Assembly (NCBI GenBank): GCA_013407085.1
Contig: JACCGJ010013784.1
Location: 1 to 64,000 of the forward strand
From: Atriophallophorus winterbourni
Taxonomy: Eukaryota > Platyhelminthes > Trematoda > Plagiorchiida > Microphallidae
DNA: 64,000 nucleotides
Direction of reading: 5' to 3'
Shown here: piece by piece, positions 26,001 to 41,000 of the stretch
Layout: each line of letters starts with the position of its first letter
How positions within the stretch are numbered: position 1 is the stretch's first letter
Translations under genes and position numbers: made by a program
The notes under the pieces: generated by a model
Told to the model about the DNA's origin: nothing
Database searches by the model: none
Seen by the model: the letters and a program-made list of their open reading frames with translations, nothing else

Positions 26001-29000
26001 AGCACTGCCACCTAGTTTACAGCTAAAACTATATAGTCCAGCTGCAATGGCTTTACATGGGCAGCAACTAATCATGTAAACCTGTTTTGAACATTTTAAA
26101 GATGTGGACCTGATGGTCAACGTTCCAACCCATCCAATATCAAACATCACTCAACCTACGCTGACCGTTTTCACAGCTTTGTGCTCGCATTGTATATTCG
26201 ACGTTAATGAGCACATCAACTAAAGGTTCTTCCTTTTAAGTTGGATGCACTTTCGACTGCGTATCCAAATATTAAAATTCACTTATCGACAAGTAGTTCA
26301 AGTTTGCTATCAACCTGGCCATTATCAATAATTATCGATCGCGATATTTGAATAAGCGAACACGAGCTTGCATTCATGCGTGATCAGGATCTTTGCAATG
26401 TTTGATCGATTGCTTGCTCGCGTGATAAAATATATCTTAGTGGAGCCGTTTTTATCATTCATAAGGAATAAAAGGATTCTAGACAATAAATAGGCGATAT
26501 TATTATCAATTCGTATAACAAAAAACTGCTTATGTGATTTTTTAATGTGTTCAGGAAGTATACATTCAAAATCTGAGTTGATCTGCAATCATGTAATGTT
26601 ACGAATGTAGTAATATTTCAGTGGCACATGTTTCAAACCAGAAGATCTAATCACGATATGTTCAATTTGTAGGCTGAAATTAATCTTGTGATAAGTTTTG
26701 TAAATCAAGATTAAGACTAACATGTTCATTTGCATGGATTTCCATCGCACACCTCAAGTAGTGTAAAGACCACAGTCACAGGTGACTGCAAAATTTAAAT
26801 TTATTTAATGGATTTCGTGGCAAGCTATGTGTAAAATAGTCCGAAGTAAGGAATAATGTTCTGTTATTTAATCGAGATTTAACGACAAATTGTTTTCTAT
26901 CAATTAATTTTTGGTGTGAAGTTAATTTGTACAGTTGAAAGGTTTTTCTAGCATACTGTGCATTTTCATGCTCGCCTTTCACAAACCCTACGAGCGGTTT
27001 CATGCTGTGTGCGCTCATCAGGTAGGGACAGTAAGATCAGGATCCGCATGCGTTTGAAACAGTGGAAGAATGGTAAACAAGGAGCGCTTGTATGCCACTG
27101 TTGGATAAGGCTGGTACAACCAAACTGTTCAATTACATGTGTCCAAACACATGTTTAAAGGGGTAAAACCCATAACCATTAACAAAATATTCATTGGCAT
27201 GCATTTCCAACCTCTTCAATCACATGAGCCTACAGTCATGTAGCCAAGATTTAAACTCATCACCATGAACGATAAAGCTCATTTTCATCAAACAAACACA
27301 CCACGACCGGTTTCGTGCTGTTTGCACTCATCAGTCAGATCATGATGCGCGTGCGCTTGATTCAATGGAAGAATGAAAAATAGGTTGCACTTGTACGTCA
27401 CTGTTGGATGAAGCTAAGTGTACGCTCAACCTGTTCAATCACATAAGCCCACACTCAAGTGGATAGTGTCATACCATGATCTTGAACGAAAAATTCATGT
27501 TTATGTGCATTTCTTTCCCACACATTGCACTGCTGGTTTTGTATTGTTGCATTCATCAGCCACGGCTAGTACGAAGCTTATATCTGATTCCCTCAAACCT
27601 ACTCAGGTGTAATTCTCGATGCCCATTCCGAGAAGTGTTCCTGCCGTATCATATCAGATGTAACGTAATAAGTCATCGAACCAACATCGGAAATACTGAC
27701 CTGGTATTAAAGCAGCCAAACATTTAGATGTATACACAGTGTTTGGAAACCTAAAGTGATCTACCCTTGAGCTTTTGAGAGCTAAATTTATTCATATGTA
27801 AAACTGAATGAAATCATCTAGACAAGTCTGTGATCAAAACAAAAATTTGTAGATTTGTCTGTTAACAATAAATACGCTCAATAAAAAATGTTATCCCAGT
27901 TTGGAATGCCGTGAGCACAGTACCAAATTTATTATTGAAAATTGTGTTCCGAACTGTAAGACCAATTTTGCAAGATTACAAAATTATATTCATCGATTTG
28001 TGCAGTCTATACACGTCATGGCATATTAGCACATTACTACATATTCGAGCAAAGTTTGGATTTTCTAAACCCCCGATGACTGATCCTGATAACAGATATA
28101 ATACCAAGACAATTAATAACTAATTACACCTTAATATATTCCGCTGTAATTGACCATTACACATACTCTTTCGCAATGAGCATTTCAAAGTTAACGGAAC
28201 ATTACAACTGTCCTAACCCAATATCTGTTGTAACTCGTGAATGGGTTTAGTATCTCACTCAATTGTTTATTGATTATTCAAATAGCAATACCACCATTTT
28301 CACTCTTGAAATCAATAGATTAAAAATCAATAAATGTGTTTTGTTTAGAATGCATTATGCACCAGTAATTAGCCAACACAATGACACTGCAGTGGATACA
28401 ATTCCCGAACATTTCAAACAGTGTGGATGTGGAAGATTTTGAGAGCAAAAATCAATTAAACATAGGAGACAAAATCAGCCTATCAACTATATTTATTTAA
28501 ACCTAGTTTGAATGTGAAAGTCATAAACCGAAAATCATTCTCATTTGAAATCACAGAATAGGATTTTGTGTTAGCGGCAAATTCGGGCATTAGCAAACGA
28601 ATATAATCCGGGTTATAACAGCTAATCAATTGTGATAGTCATGAAAATTTACAGAAACCATTGTTCTTTCAGAAATTTATTCCAGATTTTTATTGGTGGG
28701 TGTTAGGAATAAAACTCTGTGGCTGTAGTGGAGACATTCGTAGCGTTCGATCAATTGACGCGTTGTTCTTAACCCAACATTTGGAAAACAGAATCATTTC
28801 GAAATGGATGTTTATTAACAGAGGCCTAGTGTGTAGTGATTTATATTGCGATCAAACAATGACATGAGATAGAACCGTAGGAGGAATATTACGAGAATAC
28901 GTTGACATGTGCACGTAGTGTGATATGTAACCCAGAATGACCTGTGGAGATTTCGGGGATTGGAAATGCGATAAAACGTTTGAGATTGAAGTCATCCAAT

Positions 29001-32000
29001 GTAGTTTATCTTTTGATATAAAGAGATGTCATTATATGTACCAGTACGATCATTGTCACCTGCTATTTGATACTATATGTTCAAATGTGTAATGAACAAT
29101 CACAACTGTATAATTGCTATAAAATCACTTATTAAAAACTTGGTTAATCTTAGGCAGTAAGATTTCTCGAATTTTTTTATATAGAACGGCATAATTATTA
29201 CGTTTTTCATATGATATCATCGAAATCCAATGAATCAAATTCCGCGAATTATATCGAGGGAGTAATAGACAACGTGGTGCATGCAACTTTCACTTGTAAT
29301 GAGTGAGGTCAAACGGTGATAGTTGCATTTCTCGAATGAGAACAATAGAAAACGGTTCCGGGGAAGTTAGATTGGAATGGAATGATAGACGAGGGTTTAG
29401 TATAAAGTCAGTTTTAAATAGAAGAGTAGCGCAGCTTTCGGTTTCATACATTATAGAAAAATCAAATCAATATATTTCAAGGTCAGTTTACTTAAAACTG
29501 AATGGTGGGTGTAATTAAATTCAAAAGAACATTAACATAAGCAAAACGTTTCTCGACTGTTTTGCGGCAGCGAGAATTGAAAAACACTCAAAAAATGACA
29601 TATTGTTCTTTTTCTTCTTTTGTCATACGAAAACAATTCGCTTAATTTCATAATAGCAAACAAAGCATTGTCCAGGGTTATTGCAAACAAACACAATAGC
29701 TAGAATTTCCAAATGTAAATCAACCAATTGATTTTAGTAAAAAAAAGAATGCAGAAAATAAATGAACAAAATTTAAGTTATAAATGACGCTTAATTCAGA
29801 TTGGGAGAACAAATGTTTTGAAATGATGTATTTTGTCAGTTGCCTGTGAACGGAAATAGGTTTCTATCTGACTAAATGTCTACTTTTATTAATGTTTCGT
29901 TATCAGTTATTAACTGATGGGAAAATAACGCAACGAAAATTCCCACCCGCGCTAAAAGTAACTCGTTAAATATTAATCGATATCTACTACTCGATCGATA
30001 TTCTTTGAATTGCGATTTCAAACGTTAATACAGCGGCGATTATTAGTTTTATTTGCCTCAAGATTTCTCTTTCAAAAGTATGTTGTCGGCAAACCATTCA
30101 GCAATGATATTTCTCGCTAAACGGTTCTATCATTTCCGTGATTTTTTATCGCTGTTTGTGTTAGACTTAAACATACAGTTGAAATTCTTTTATGTTTCGG
30201 CAATCCCGGTGAACAGTGGTATCGAAATATCCATTAAAATTTTAATGATGTTCCAATAACTTATGCAACTAATTTTCGCTTTTAAATGAACGCTACCAAT
30301 TATATGAGTACACACTATTCTAAATTGAGTGCGAATGTATTTTCCTTAACCAAAATGCTCATTTGCATGCAGTTCCGACACACACACACCCCACGACTGG
30401 TTTCGTGCTGTTTGCACTCATCCGTTAGGGGCAGTAGGATCATGATCCGCATGCGATTTAAACAGTGGAAGAATGGTAAACAAGTAGCGCTTGTATACCA
30501 CTGTTGGGTAGGGTTGGTACGACCTACCTGTTTCAACCAAATTTGAGACGGTAATGCATGCGCATAGGGATTGCTCTTTCCAGCTCATTGGTCCAATCTC
30601 ATTGATATAAGTGTGGTCATATGTAAGTGAACAGGTTAGTTCCGATAGACTTGTCAAACAGGTGCATACAATTTTACACCTTGTTTATTGTAGCTCGTCT
30701 GTCTCAAGACAAGCAGATCCTGATTCTACTACCTCAAACTGATGAGTGTAATCAACACGAAACTGGTCGTGGTGTGTGTCTGATGGTAATATATCGCATG
30801 GGCTTCTATTGAAATGCAGTATATTTTCAACGAAATTGCTCTCAGTTTGCAAAATTATTCAGATCTTCATGTCGAAGACAAAATAATCGCGCATTTTCCG
30901 CAACATGTTTAAAATAAAAATAGTTTTTGGCTACGCGCATTCCAGAAAAATAACAAATTCACAATGCGATTCAAAATTTGGTACATTCTTGTAAATGAAA
31001 ACGTTAGACAATTCTGTAACATTTTATCATGAAAGTTAATTAACGCTAAATGAAATCTGTATAAAACGTTGAATCAATAAGTCGGGGACGTCCTAATATA
31101 AAATCTGTTAGTGAATAGATGCTGGTTGTATTATGCGAACAACCATGTGTCACTCGTGAGTGAGCAGAGATATACGGCGCACTGATTCCTTCAAAACCAA
31201 GCAAATGACAGGTTTCTGAATGTTCTTTACTGTGAGCATCAGGTGGAAATTCTAGAATGTGTTTCAGTGAGCCTTGTATGACTGAAAGAGTGGTAAACAA
31301 AGTTAGACATTGAAGGTGCTGCTTAATAGGCATCGTCGAACGAAGCAAAAAGCATAGTGATTCCTAGTCAAGGGCTCGAGTCGGTGATTGATGACGAAAG
31401 TATATAGCTTATGCTATCAAGGCCAGGGCATAAATAAACTTAACTTGCACAAGAAAGACTGTCGTCGTGTTGCAGAGTGGTTGGACTTCGAAGCAGACGG
31501 TAGACTGAGCTCCCGTGGTTTATTCTTTTGGAGTCGATCTGCTTGATGCAACTTCCGGGAAATTGCAATCCAGAATGCCGTTTTAGTAGCGATGGGGTTC
31601 CTCGTACGCATCCATTCCAACCCATTTCTATTTTCCCCCTCATTTCTGTCTAGGCCCGGGCAACCTGACAGTACCTTAGCCCACGTGCAGTCTCTGACTG
31701 TGCGGCACTTTGCCTGGATCAGGCTTGTGCCTCCATACATACATACCAACCCTGAATCAGACGAACCTGCTATTCATATTTCTGGATGCGCCTCGTTTAC
31801 ACGAAGTTCGTCTCTTGTCTATAATAATTGCGACGAGTAAAAAACCCGTCAATCGATATCTTCTCTTCCGATTATCTAGAAACCTATTTGATCTTCGGGG
31901 AGCAAAGCGATATCAGTCACACCATTAATCCAGATGGTATATTTCCACCTGTTACTGAGCGATTTCAGCACGTTCACTTTCTACGTAATCCTTTCGAACT

Positions 32001-35000
32001 CTCAAATTATTATTACGGGTTCGTAATTGCGGCCATCGGTCATTTAGGATGTAGTGTTTAGTTCCGGAGAGTGCTGTTTCCCATATCATTCAGAACCTCG
32101 TGATAACCACTTAGAGATAATGCAATTCTCACCTTCAAAATAAAACTATCATGCCCTTAGTTGTCGTTTTGTACTGAGACATTTAAATCTTCAAATAAAT
32201 CAACGAGATTTCCTCTCAATTGTGGCTGGATTATACTAATCAGTCGACTGTAGCAAGCGTTCTAAACTCTAGCATTTAATGGGCTATGCACTTTTTAACA
32301 TGCAGTCTGAATACATGCAGTCTGCCGATTTTAAAATCTGATGATGATAAATTAATTTATGATTCTGCTTATTTAACAGTGGATAGAAAGTAAAATGTGT
32401 TCAAAAATCATTTCACCAGCGTCACTTTTATCTTTGTTTCAAGTCATACAATTTTGATTCATAGTTTTGCACTCGTCGCACTGCTCAAACGAACCTGAAA
32501 TCTTGCACTCTGGCGATTGGATCACACGCTATCACCGATTGTGACCTATTGTCGGTGTGATTTGCGAATTTATACTGAGAGCATTTGTGCAATGTGCGCA
32601 CAATTTTGTTCATTTTTAAAGATTTTAGTTCGTAGATAACCACCGTAACAACAAAAATATTGCAATATGATGATTTCGCTCGAGTTACACTGCCATGGAT
32701 ATTTGACGAAGAGCAAGACAATGAAAAGTCCAGCAACACGCACGTGGGCGTTAGCTCATCAATTCTGATTGGTGGATTTTTGAACGCGTTATCTGGTTTC
32801 GATTTCAGCCCACCCAACAGTCTATTTTCTTCTGCGGCGACGTGGCGACAACCACATGCCCGAACAAACGCAACCGCGGTTCACAAAGCAGGAATCATTC
32901 AGACAGCTGTCCGTTGGCGAAGATCCAATTCTACGGGGGCAGTCAAAGCGATACAAGAAAAAATTGCAGGGACCGCATACCCGTAAATCGCAATCGGCTA
33001 CTGCGACGTGCGGGCAAAGGATTGTGGAATTAAAGGACAATGTGCCGGGATCCTTTACCGATGAAGATGATGATGTTGATGTTGAATACAGCGATGGGAA
33101 TAGGGCAGACGCCGAATTGGTGAGCATACATAATGCAACGTATTGTTTAATCCTAATCACGTGAAGCTATTATCGATCGCAATTCCCATTTTTGCATGGC
33201 CTGCTCTTTAATCAATGGTCGCTTAAATATTGCTCCCAGATTGTTGCACGTATCGATTTTTAGTAGAAAATAATCGGTAATTAAATTTGATTTAGCTTTT
33301 CTTATTTTTCTTGCATTAAAGCGATCGCACAGCATGGTTACTTGAAGTGTTTTTCACAGGCACAAAACCACGTAGCATTCATGTCTTGCGGGTAGATACT
33401 CTGAATGCATTTTCAGGCATATTTAAATTCTGCGCTGGTACCCAACTTAGATTCTGATTTCCATTTCTTGATATTTGTAACAAAGATATTAATATCGTTT
33501 TGTGGTCATTGGTTGTTGAGAATGTGTTTTCACAAATCCCTGACCAAAACAGTGCACGGTTAACTTATCGAACTCTGACCAACAGGCAAAGTCTTTACTG
33601 ATGAAGTTGCCCGATTTTGTTATAAAAATCGATTGAAATTAAAAGTATAATATTGATCAATAAATCGAAAGACAAATTATTCGCTTGGAAATCGATCTGC
33701 TACAGTGGAATAAATGAACTGAACCAATTTAATGTGACACGTACAAAATTTAAAGTTACCGCATTATGAAATAATTCATCTGTTTAATGGAGCTAAATAT
33801 GAAGGTCAAAGCATAATAACTCATACAAGCGAAAACCGTGAAGCGATCAATGTTCATGTGACATGGAGAAGAATGTACACTTTGAAACGTTTAGTTTAAT
33901 TTTGCGCGTTCATGCCATTGTTGGGCCAATTAGGTACGACCAACCAATTCAATCAGATTTGCCCATGCACATGTAGATGTTGTTAAAACTATGACGATGA
34001 ACAAAAATCCGTATTTGCAAACATTTCGCTGTACCGTGTTTGATGGAGATCTATGCAAATACGAATTTTTGTTTTTTGAGCATAGGTTTAACCTTATTTA
34101 CGTATGTTCGGGCACCTGTGATGAAACAGGTTGATCGTACCATCCATTAAAATGGTGGCATACAAGCGCAACTTGTGTTTCAAGCGCATGCGGATCCTGA
34201 TCTTACTGTCCCTACCTGATGAGTGCAAACAGCACGAAACCGGCCGTGGGGTGTGTGTGACGGAAAAACATGCAAATGAATATTTTGTTTCATGGTTATG
34301 GGATTATCCCCATTAAACATGTGTGTGGACATTTGTGATTGAACAGGCTAGTTGTATCAACCTTATTCAACAGTGGCATAGAAGCGCTCTTTGTTTAGCA
34401 TTCCTCCACTGGTTCAAGCGCATGCGGATCCTGATCGTACTGTTACTACTTGATAAGTGCGGACAGCAGGAAACCGTTCACGGGATGTGTTTGATGTTAA
34501 TGCATGGAAATACGGGATTTAGTATAATTTTATTCTTTTAGTTTCTTCCGCTACTGCTTACATTGACTTTCCTCGAATGTGTTTCTAGCAGTGAAATGAA
34601 CTCGAGCAAACCTAACAGAATTTTTTTGTTCAAACAAAAAATGATGCAATTGGTAAAATGTTATGCGGACATCATCGTTTAATAGCCAATGGGAGCTCAA
34701 GCACATTTACCACGAGAGTAGAATGTTCTTATAAAACTGAGCGAACAGAGGATTGCGAGCTTTATCGGTGAAGTGGGAAAGTCCCGTTTGCGAGGTTTGC
34801 ATGAAATGAATCAACATTGAGCTATTCAGCCATATACACACACATGCTTTTTTCTCACTCAACATACAGTTCATCTCTCTCAATACAGAGTAAACTGACG
34901 CTCTGATTCAGTTTGCTTTTGAGCAATGCATGGATGTTGAATAATATTGGTCATTTAAGGAATATGGACTCATCATTCAAGGATTTATAATTACAGAAGA

Positions 35001-38000
35001 CATTTATCTCTACACTATCTACATCAAATTAAATATTTCTCAATGATCAAGCAATAACTCACATACAATCAAGTCAAATGATCGCCGTCATTTTGCAAAA
35101 TGTGTTCCAATTTCGAAGTAACAATAGTTTCAGGACAATTTCGTTGAGCGGCACAGCCCAATCTGTTCGAACGCAGGGCACACTTGCGTAATTCATGGAG
35201 ACTATCTAGTGTTTGCACGCTTATTCCTGACACGCATCGATCGGATTTCGTCTATTTGCGCTATTTTTAACTTGTTTGGAGAACAAATGGGTCGCACAAA
35301 CTCACGGCGATCTGATATTTTGGTTATATCTGTATTGCGCTACTGGTTTAGTCAGAACACAACCGCAACTGAGCTGGTGTATGACTTAATGGTTGAACAT
35401 CACATTGTTTGTACAGTGAGCGATTCTCACATTATGCACTTGCGATCAATACCGATTGATGCTCGATCAATAGTTGATTTACTGACCATAATGCCATTTT
35501 CCTGAGCCCTGGTTCAACAATGTTGCTCAGTTTTAAAATTTCTACAACAGCTTACTCGAATAAATTTTATGATTGCCAGTCATCAAACAAAAGTCTGTTC
35601 TCGAAAAAAACGTTGTTTACTTGGTTATTTTCTTCTAATACCGTAATTCTGTTGGTCAGTGAGGAACTATCATTGCCTGTGGATAATACAGTGCCACCTT
35701 TTATATGATTAATCTCGGGTTGACTGATAAACAGGTTTAATGTTGCCTCAATGTTTCGTTTCAGTGTTGAGTTCAATAAATTTGACAATATTAGCTGAAT
35801 CATTCGGTTTCAATATTGTTTTGAGCTGTGTAATTTCTGGTTTGACTTACCTACTTTGATGAGGTTTTAAAATATTTGGAACAAAATAAGCTTCTTTCCC
35901 ATGAAGATCACGGATTTAGGACCAAGCACCGATCTTCTCATAACTCTTGATAACTGCGCTTGAGCCGTGGACAAAGGATACCCAATCTGTGATTGTTACT
36001 TAGATATGTCTAAAGCTTCTGAACGTGTTAACCACAGCATACTCCTACAGAAATTAGAGCAGCTTGGGGTTGGTAGCAGATTATTGGCCTGGATGCAGAA
36101 TTAATTGACGACTAGAGTTATCGGGGTTAGATTTGACGGGGCGTTATCTAGCGCAGTAGAAGTTACAGGTGCCGTACATCAAGGCTGAGTCCTGCTGTCA
36201 ATAATCCTTCTGGTGTATGCAAATAGTACCCAGTGAAGTCATTTTATTTATGGATGACTTCAAATTCCGGATTAGCGTGCGCACCATAGAAGATTGTCAA
36301 ATTCTACCAAAAGATCTCGATGCAGTTCATACGTGGTCCATACGAAACTGCCTACCATTGAACAGTCAAAAATGTAACATGTTAAACGTCTGTAAATCCT
36401 TCGAATTCACATACTATCTTGGATCTCAGCAACGTTTATGGGTTACGGGAGAGAAAGTCATGACGGCGTGGATTATCAGAAACATGAATTCTTTAAGGCA
36501 GTGTTTTGTGGTACACAAAATTTCCTGCTAAACCTTGGCGCTGGTCAGAAGGATTTTCTGTGGTTTCACAAAACAGGTACACCCACAGAAAATCAGCACC
36601 CATATCCGGCCAACAAGGAAGTACGCTGTTTAAGCATGACAACCTTGGTTACAGCAGGACATAGCTTTGCTGCAATTTGTATACCATTTGTCTAAAATGC
36701 TGGAGGCAGGAATATACATCAAGACACATGTGAAGATGATTGCAGCTATGAGCCTATTTGAATTTTCGTAACCTCGTGTCAGAGGATATATGTTCATGTT
36801 GTTCAACATTCTGCATAATGTGGATCACCCACTTGAACACCTGTTTCATCGGCAAGAAGCACGTGGTAGCAGATTTCCGGGTACAAGTTAATTATTCAAC
36901 ACTCTAGATCAAATTGTCAAAGATTCCTCTTTTTTGACTGAGTTCGTTTGTTAATGAAAATCTTCACCCCCACATATCATTTGCGCATCAAGCCTGAACA
37001 TGTTCTAGGCTGAATTTGACAAATATATTTTGTCCAAATCCAACCTCGCACCTGAATACACATGCTGACTTTCCATATAGATAAAACACTTGTGTTGTTT
37101 TTATGTATTCCTCATATTTTTAATCTATGGTTACCGTAACCATTTAAACTTTGAATTACGTTGATCTACTTGTCAAGTCTTCACTCTTAGTGCTTCCACC
37201 TGATATTACCGCAAACAACTGAATTATGTGTGAATTCGGTCATCCACGTAGAGATAATTTGTCCTCCAAATGTCGGCTGTGCCCATATGAAAACCAGTGT
37301 TTTCAAATTAAAATTTTCTTCACTACTTTTAGATTGATATTGTAAAATGTTTGGAATAGATCATGGAATCATATTCATCATGATGAAATTTTGTAATCAG
37401 TCGGTTAGAGCGGTCTGGTGCTAACGTTTCGCTTTTGACACAGATGGTTCATCAGATCAAGGCTGTCAGAACGAACAAAGAGGATGTTTAATATACATAT
37501 GCTTCCACAGTCTTAGGCAGGTTGAGAACTGCGCAGGCTATGGTAGGCGCTAAGCTTGTTCAGATAGACAGGTCACATTATTATCGATTTGCGCACCCTC
37601 AGCACGCTTTGTAATCCCTCAATTGTTTGGTTTGTGTGCAACGCTGATGTCCGCTCCATCCAACATAGATGCCCGTATCCCTACCAACCTTGCTATTTCA
37701 ACAGAATCAGCGCAATATAAGTATTCCACCCGCTTTGCTACCTCCATGTTATCAAGATCAACGCTATGCTCTCAGTTGAGTACGTGTGACTGATACTCAC
37801 TGTAATCGCGGGCTTACCGGCAACGTTTGCAAATGATTTTTTATCAAATGTTTGTCGCGTAGCCTGAAAGTAGTGTGATTTAAAAAAAACGTTAATGAGA
37901 AGCAGCGCATTTTCTCTTTATAAACGTTATGTATTTACCCGACGTGTTTGACATATGATATAGGATTCGTTGATCGACAAACGTTTCTATATTTCCGTAA

Positions 38001-41000
38001 ATGTTCAGGTGGTTTTTATGTGGTCTAAATGTGAGCAAGTCTACGATTGATTTCTTGAGAACCATTGGGTTGCACCAATTGATATTAATATAGCTTTTTT
38101 ATTTCAACATCTTCAGTGTATACTATGCCTCATGCAGTTCTTATTCCGCTTAGGATTGCTCAGGTAAATAGAATTTGAACCTAATTCCTCTTAGTACTGA
38201 CACGCTTATTCTTACGAAGCTTCGAACACTTTAGAGGAAGCATTCCTAGAAAACTGCTCAAACCGATTTAATACATACATTACCATTTTTCAAGACCCAT
38301 TCACACAAATCTTGCTGTCTCCGTATGTTGAATGCAAAGAGCTCAAACTTTCGAGTGTTTATTTGTACCTTTTAAGTGAGCACTTCCTAAACAACCTTGA
38401 ATCTAATTACAGCATTTGCCCCAGCATTTAATCACGCTACAAAATATATTTGTCTATATGTTCCATATCCGCTTGATGGCTACCAACTCAAACCGACTTA
38501 CACGTGCATGCTTGTTTCAATCTGCTAGTCTATTTACTTTAAACATGGAACCATTGCATGATAAAACATACGAGAAAGACCAATTTGAATTAGCGCAAAT
38601 TTCTATACGCCACGGCAGACTCTGAACATATCTGATTGCAAGCACACGTGGTCAAGATATTTGACCAATGCTTTGATACCCTTCAAATCTTGCACTCATC
38701 AATCCGGTCGTGCTCACAAGTGTTTATCACCTATATAACTGAACATCGCGCGTTAAGGGATGCTACATCAAATTAAAAATCGTTAGAATAGTCAATTATA
38801 ATGTACTCATATGATCGTCATCGATCAAAAGTGGCCAACAACAATATATGTCAATAGTTCGTAATTATACCGTATAACGCTTTTATTCATTCAATAAGGA
38901 TGAAGTTTATCATATCCCAACACTGATCAATGCTCAATAACCTTGAGTTTGGTGCTCCACGCTGCCTGCACGCAAACTTGACCAATAAAATCATAACCTT
39001 GTCAGGCCGCTCTCTGATTGGCCGGACAAGGTTCTGAAGGCTGTGTACGGTGTGTGCTGGTGTGATAACGTTTGAGCCACGGTAGCTCTGTGCTTGCTAG
39101 GGCAGTGCGGAATCTTAGTCGAAGTTGAGACACGTTAAGAATTAGAAAACCTGGGTCTGCGCAAATTGGCAAAGCGCTCGCACCGTACTAGAGTAAGTTT
39201 CTCAGACGTTCTTGAGCCTCTTTTTACCGTATAATTCTGTTTAACTGTCAAATTTTGGGCAAATTTCTAATTATCTCATTTTTTACGGTACATATATGTC
39301 AATCCGTTTTATACAAATTACCTGTTTCATTTATATCACAAACTAACCGGCCGTTGAATATCATTAAAACCTGTATAAGTTCGAAAATTCATTATTGTAT
39401 CGTTTCAGTATGTTTGTGAGGCCATTCATCATATTCAGAGAAGTTTAAGAAAGCCATCTCGAAACGAAACAATATTAGATAGGTAGGGATGCGAGCACCA
39501 CAATACATTTGTCATTTATATGTGCCTCGAGCGCTTGGGCAGGAATCAGTTTGTGATTCTGTATTTGAACATCGTGGTTCTTTGTAAGAACCCTATATAA
39601 CATTGGCATACAAGTCTAACTTTGTTTACCGCTTTTCCACTGTTTCAAGGCTCACTGAACTTGATCTTACTAACTCCACCTTATGACGGCAAACAGCCTG
39701 AAACCGGTAGAGGTGTATAAGGGATGGGGTTGTGAGCACCACAATACATTAATTTTAGATAGAGTTAATAACTCAAAATTCAATATATTGTGGTGCTCAC
39801 ATACCCCTTTAATATTTGGTAGCGCAATTTTTAAATCCAAATTGCGGAACAGCTCGGGTATTTGCCATAATCACATTCGTTTTTAATTGAATCAAAAGTG
39901 ACATTTAAATTATTGATTTTAAATGGCCGAAATCGCCTTGACACGAAATTGATTGATATATCAAGGCAATAGGATGATCGAATGCTGCCTTACTACTGCG
40001 ATAGTAGGGATCCCTTAGTAAGTGAGTAGGAATAAGTACCACAAATAAATATTTAATTATTTTTAAAAAATCCGTTATAAGGGATGGGATAATGCATGTT
40101 TGGCCAAAAGAGATTTCTTTTCGAATAATTTGTCTTCGCAAGCAAAATCTATCTCACGGAATTATGGATGAGTCGATGGCGAGCCAGTTCCATTAAATTC
40201 GTGATAAAATCTTGAGCAGCTAGTATATAAATACTCACTCTCAAGAACACTGCACTAATAGCTTATATGGGTGAGACCACACAGTCATACTGACCACCTT
40301 CTATCAGTCATATATCATCCTATCGCAAAAGGAAAACATACTGATTCTCAATTGCTCCATATTTCACAAGGACCCAATGTGGATGGCAGATATAGCTTTT
40401 CGTTGACTGGACTTGTCTGGACTACAGGAGTAGCCATCAACCAATATCACAGGAAGTCAACACATGTCACAACTTCGGAGCTTATCACTGAGTCATCTTT
40501 TCTGACAGTCTAATAGTACCTATTGTTTCGTCGTCTACAAGACCTGAATATGCATTATTCTCCATTCATGTGGCGGGGAGTTGACAATGGCATTATAATA
40601 TGGAGAACTAGAAAAAATGAACAAGTTGTCTGATCCATTTAGTTAAGGATGTCGCCAATGTTATTGCCAAACGGGAATACTATAGAACAATAAACTACCT
40701 ACAAGAAATCTGGCTCCAAATTATCATTGGATTATTTTGTAAAATGCATCGAGAGCGATTATAATCTCAAGCCAATGGAGCTCTTAATTCTGACATGACC
40801 CCACTCTTATTGACGCAGTGACCTAGATACATGTGCGCACTGGTTGTTATGTATAAGTCACTCCAAGTAGTGCTGTTTATGTACTTGCAAAAGACTCTAT
40901 GCCATTTGCAGATCATGGCTGTTAGACGATGAATGGGCTGTGCGATATTACAACGTTTGATGAAAACACGAACCTAGCCTCACACCAGTTCCAGTTGTGA

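Larger units (their letters stand above)
26720..27580 (-). repeat. HH-A repeat cluster, three units plus a fragment
   Basis: A short HH-A fragment sits near 26720-26750. It is followed by three minus-strand units with ribozyme motifs at 26986-27027, 27301-27334 and 27528-27560. A perfect hairpin ACATGTG/CACATGT lies at 27136-27155, and a long one joins AACAGTGG (27058-27065) to CCACTGTT (27095-27102). The first ribozyme keeps all core bases. The second keeps the core and helix II but has lost one side of helix I by deletion. The third is strongly decayed. Confidence 0.85.

Noticed and set aside
37395..37480. tRNA-like A box in TTAGAGCGGTCTGG
   Set aside because: No B box follows and no cloverleaf can be drawn.
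39145..39200. Spliced-leader RNA gene
   Set aside because: It ends at a donor-like site, but it does not start or read like known flatworm spliced leaders, and no snRNA-like Sm site is seen after it.
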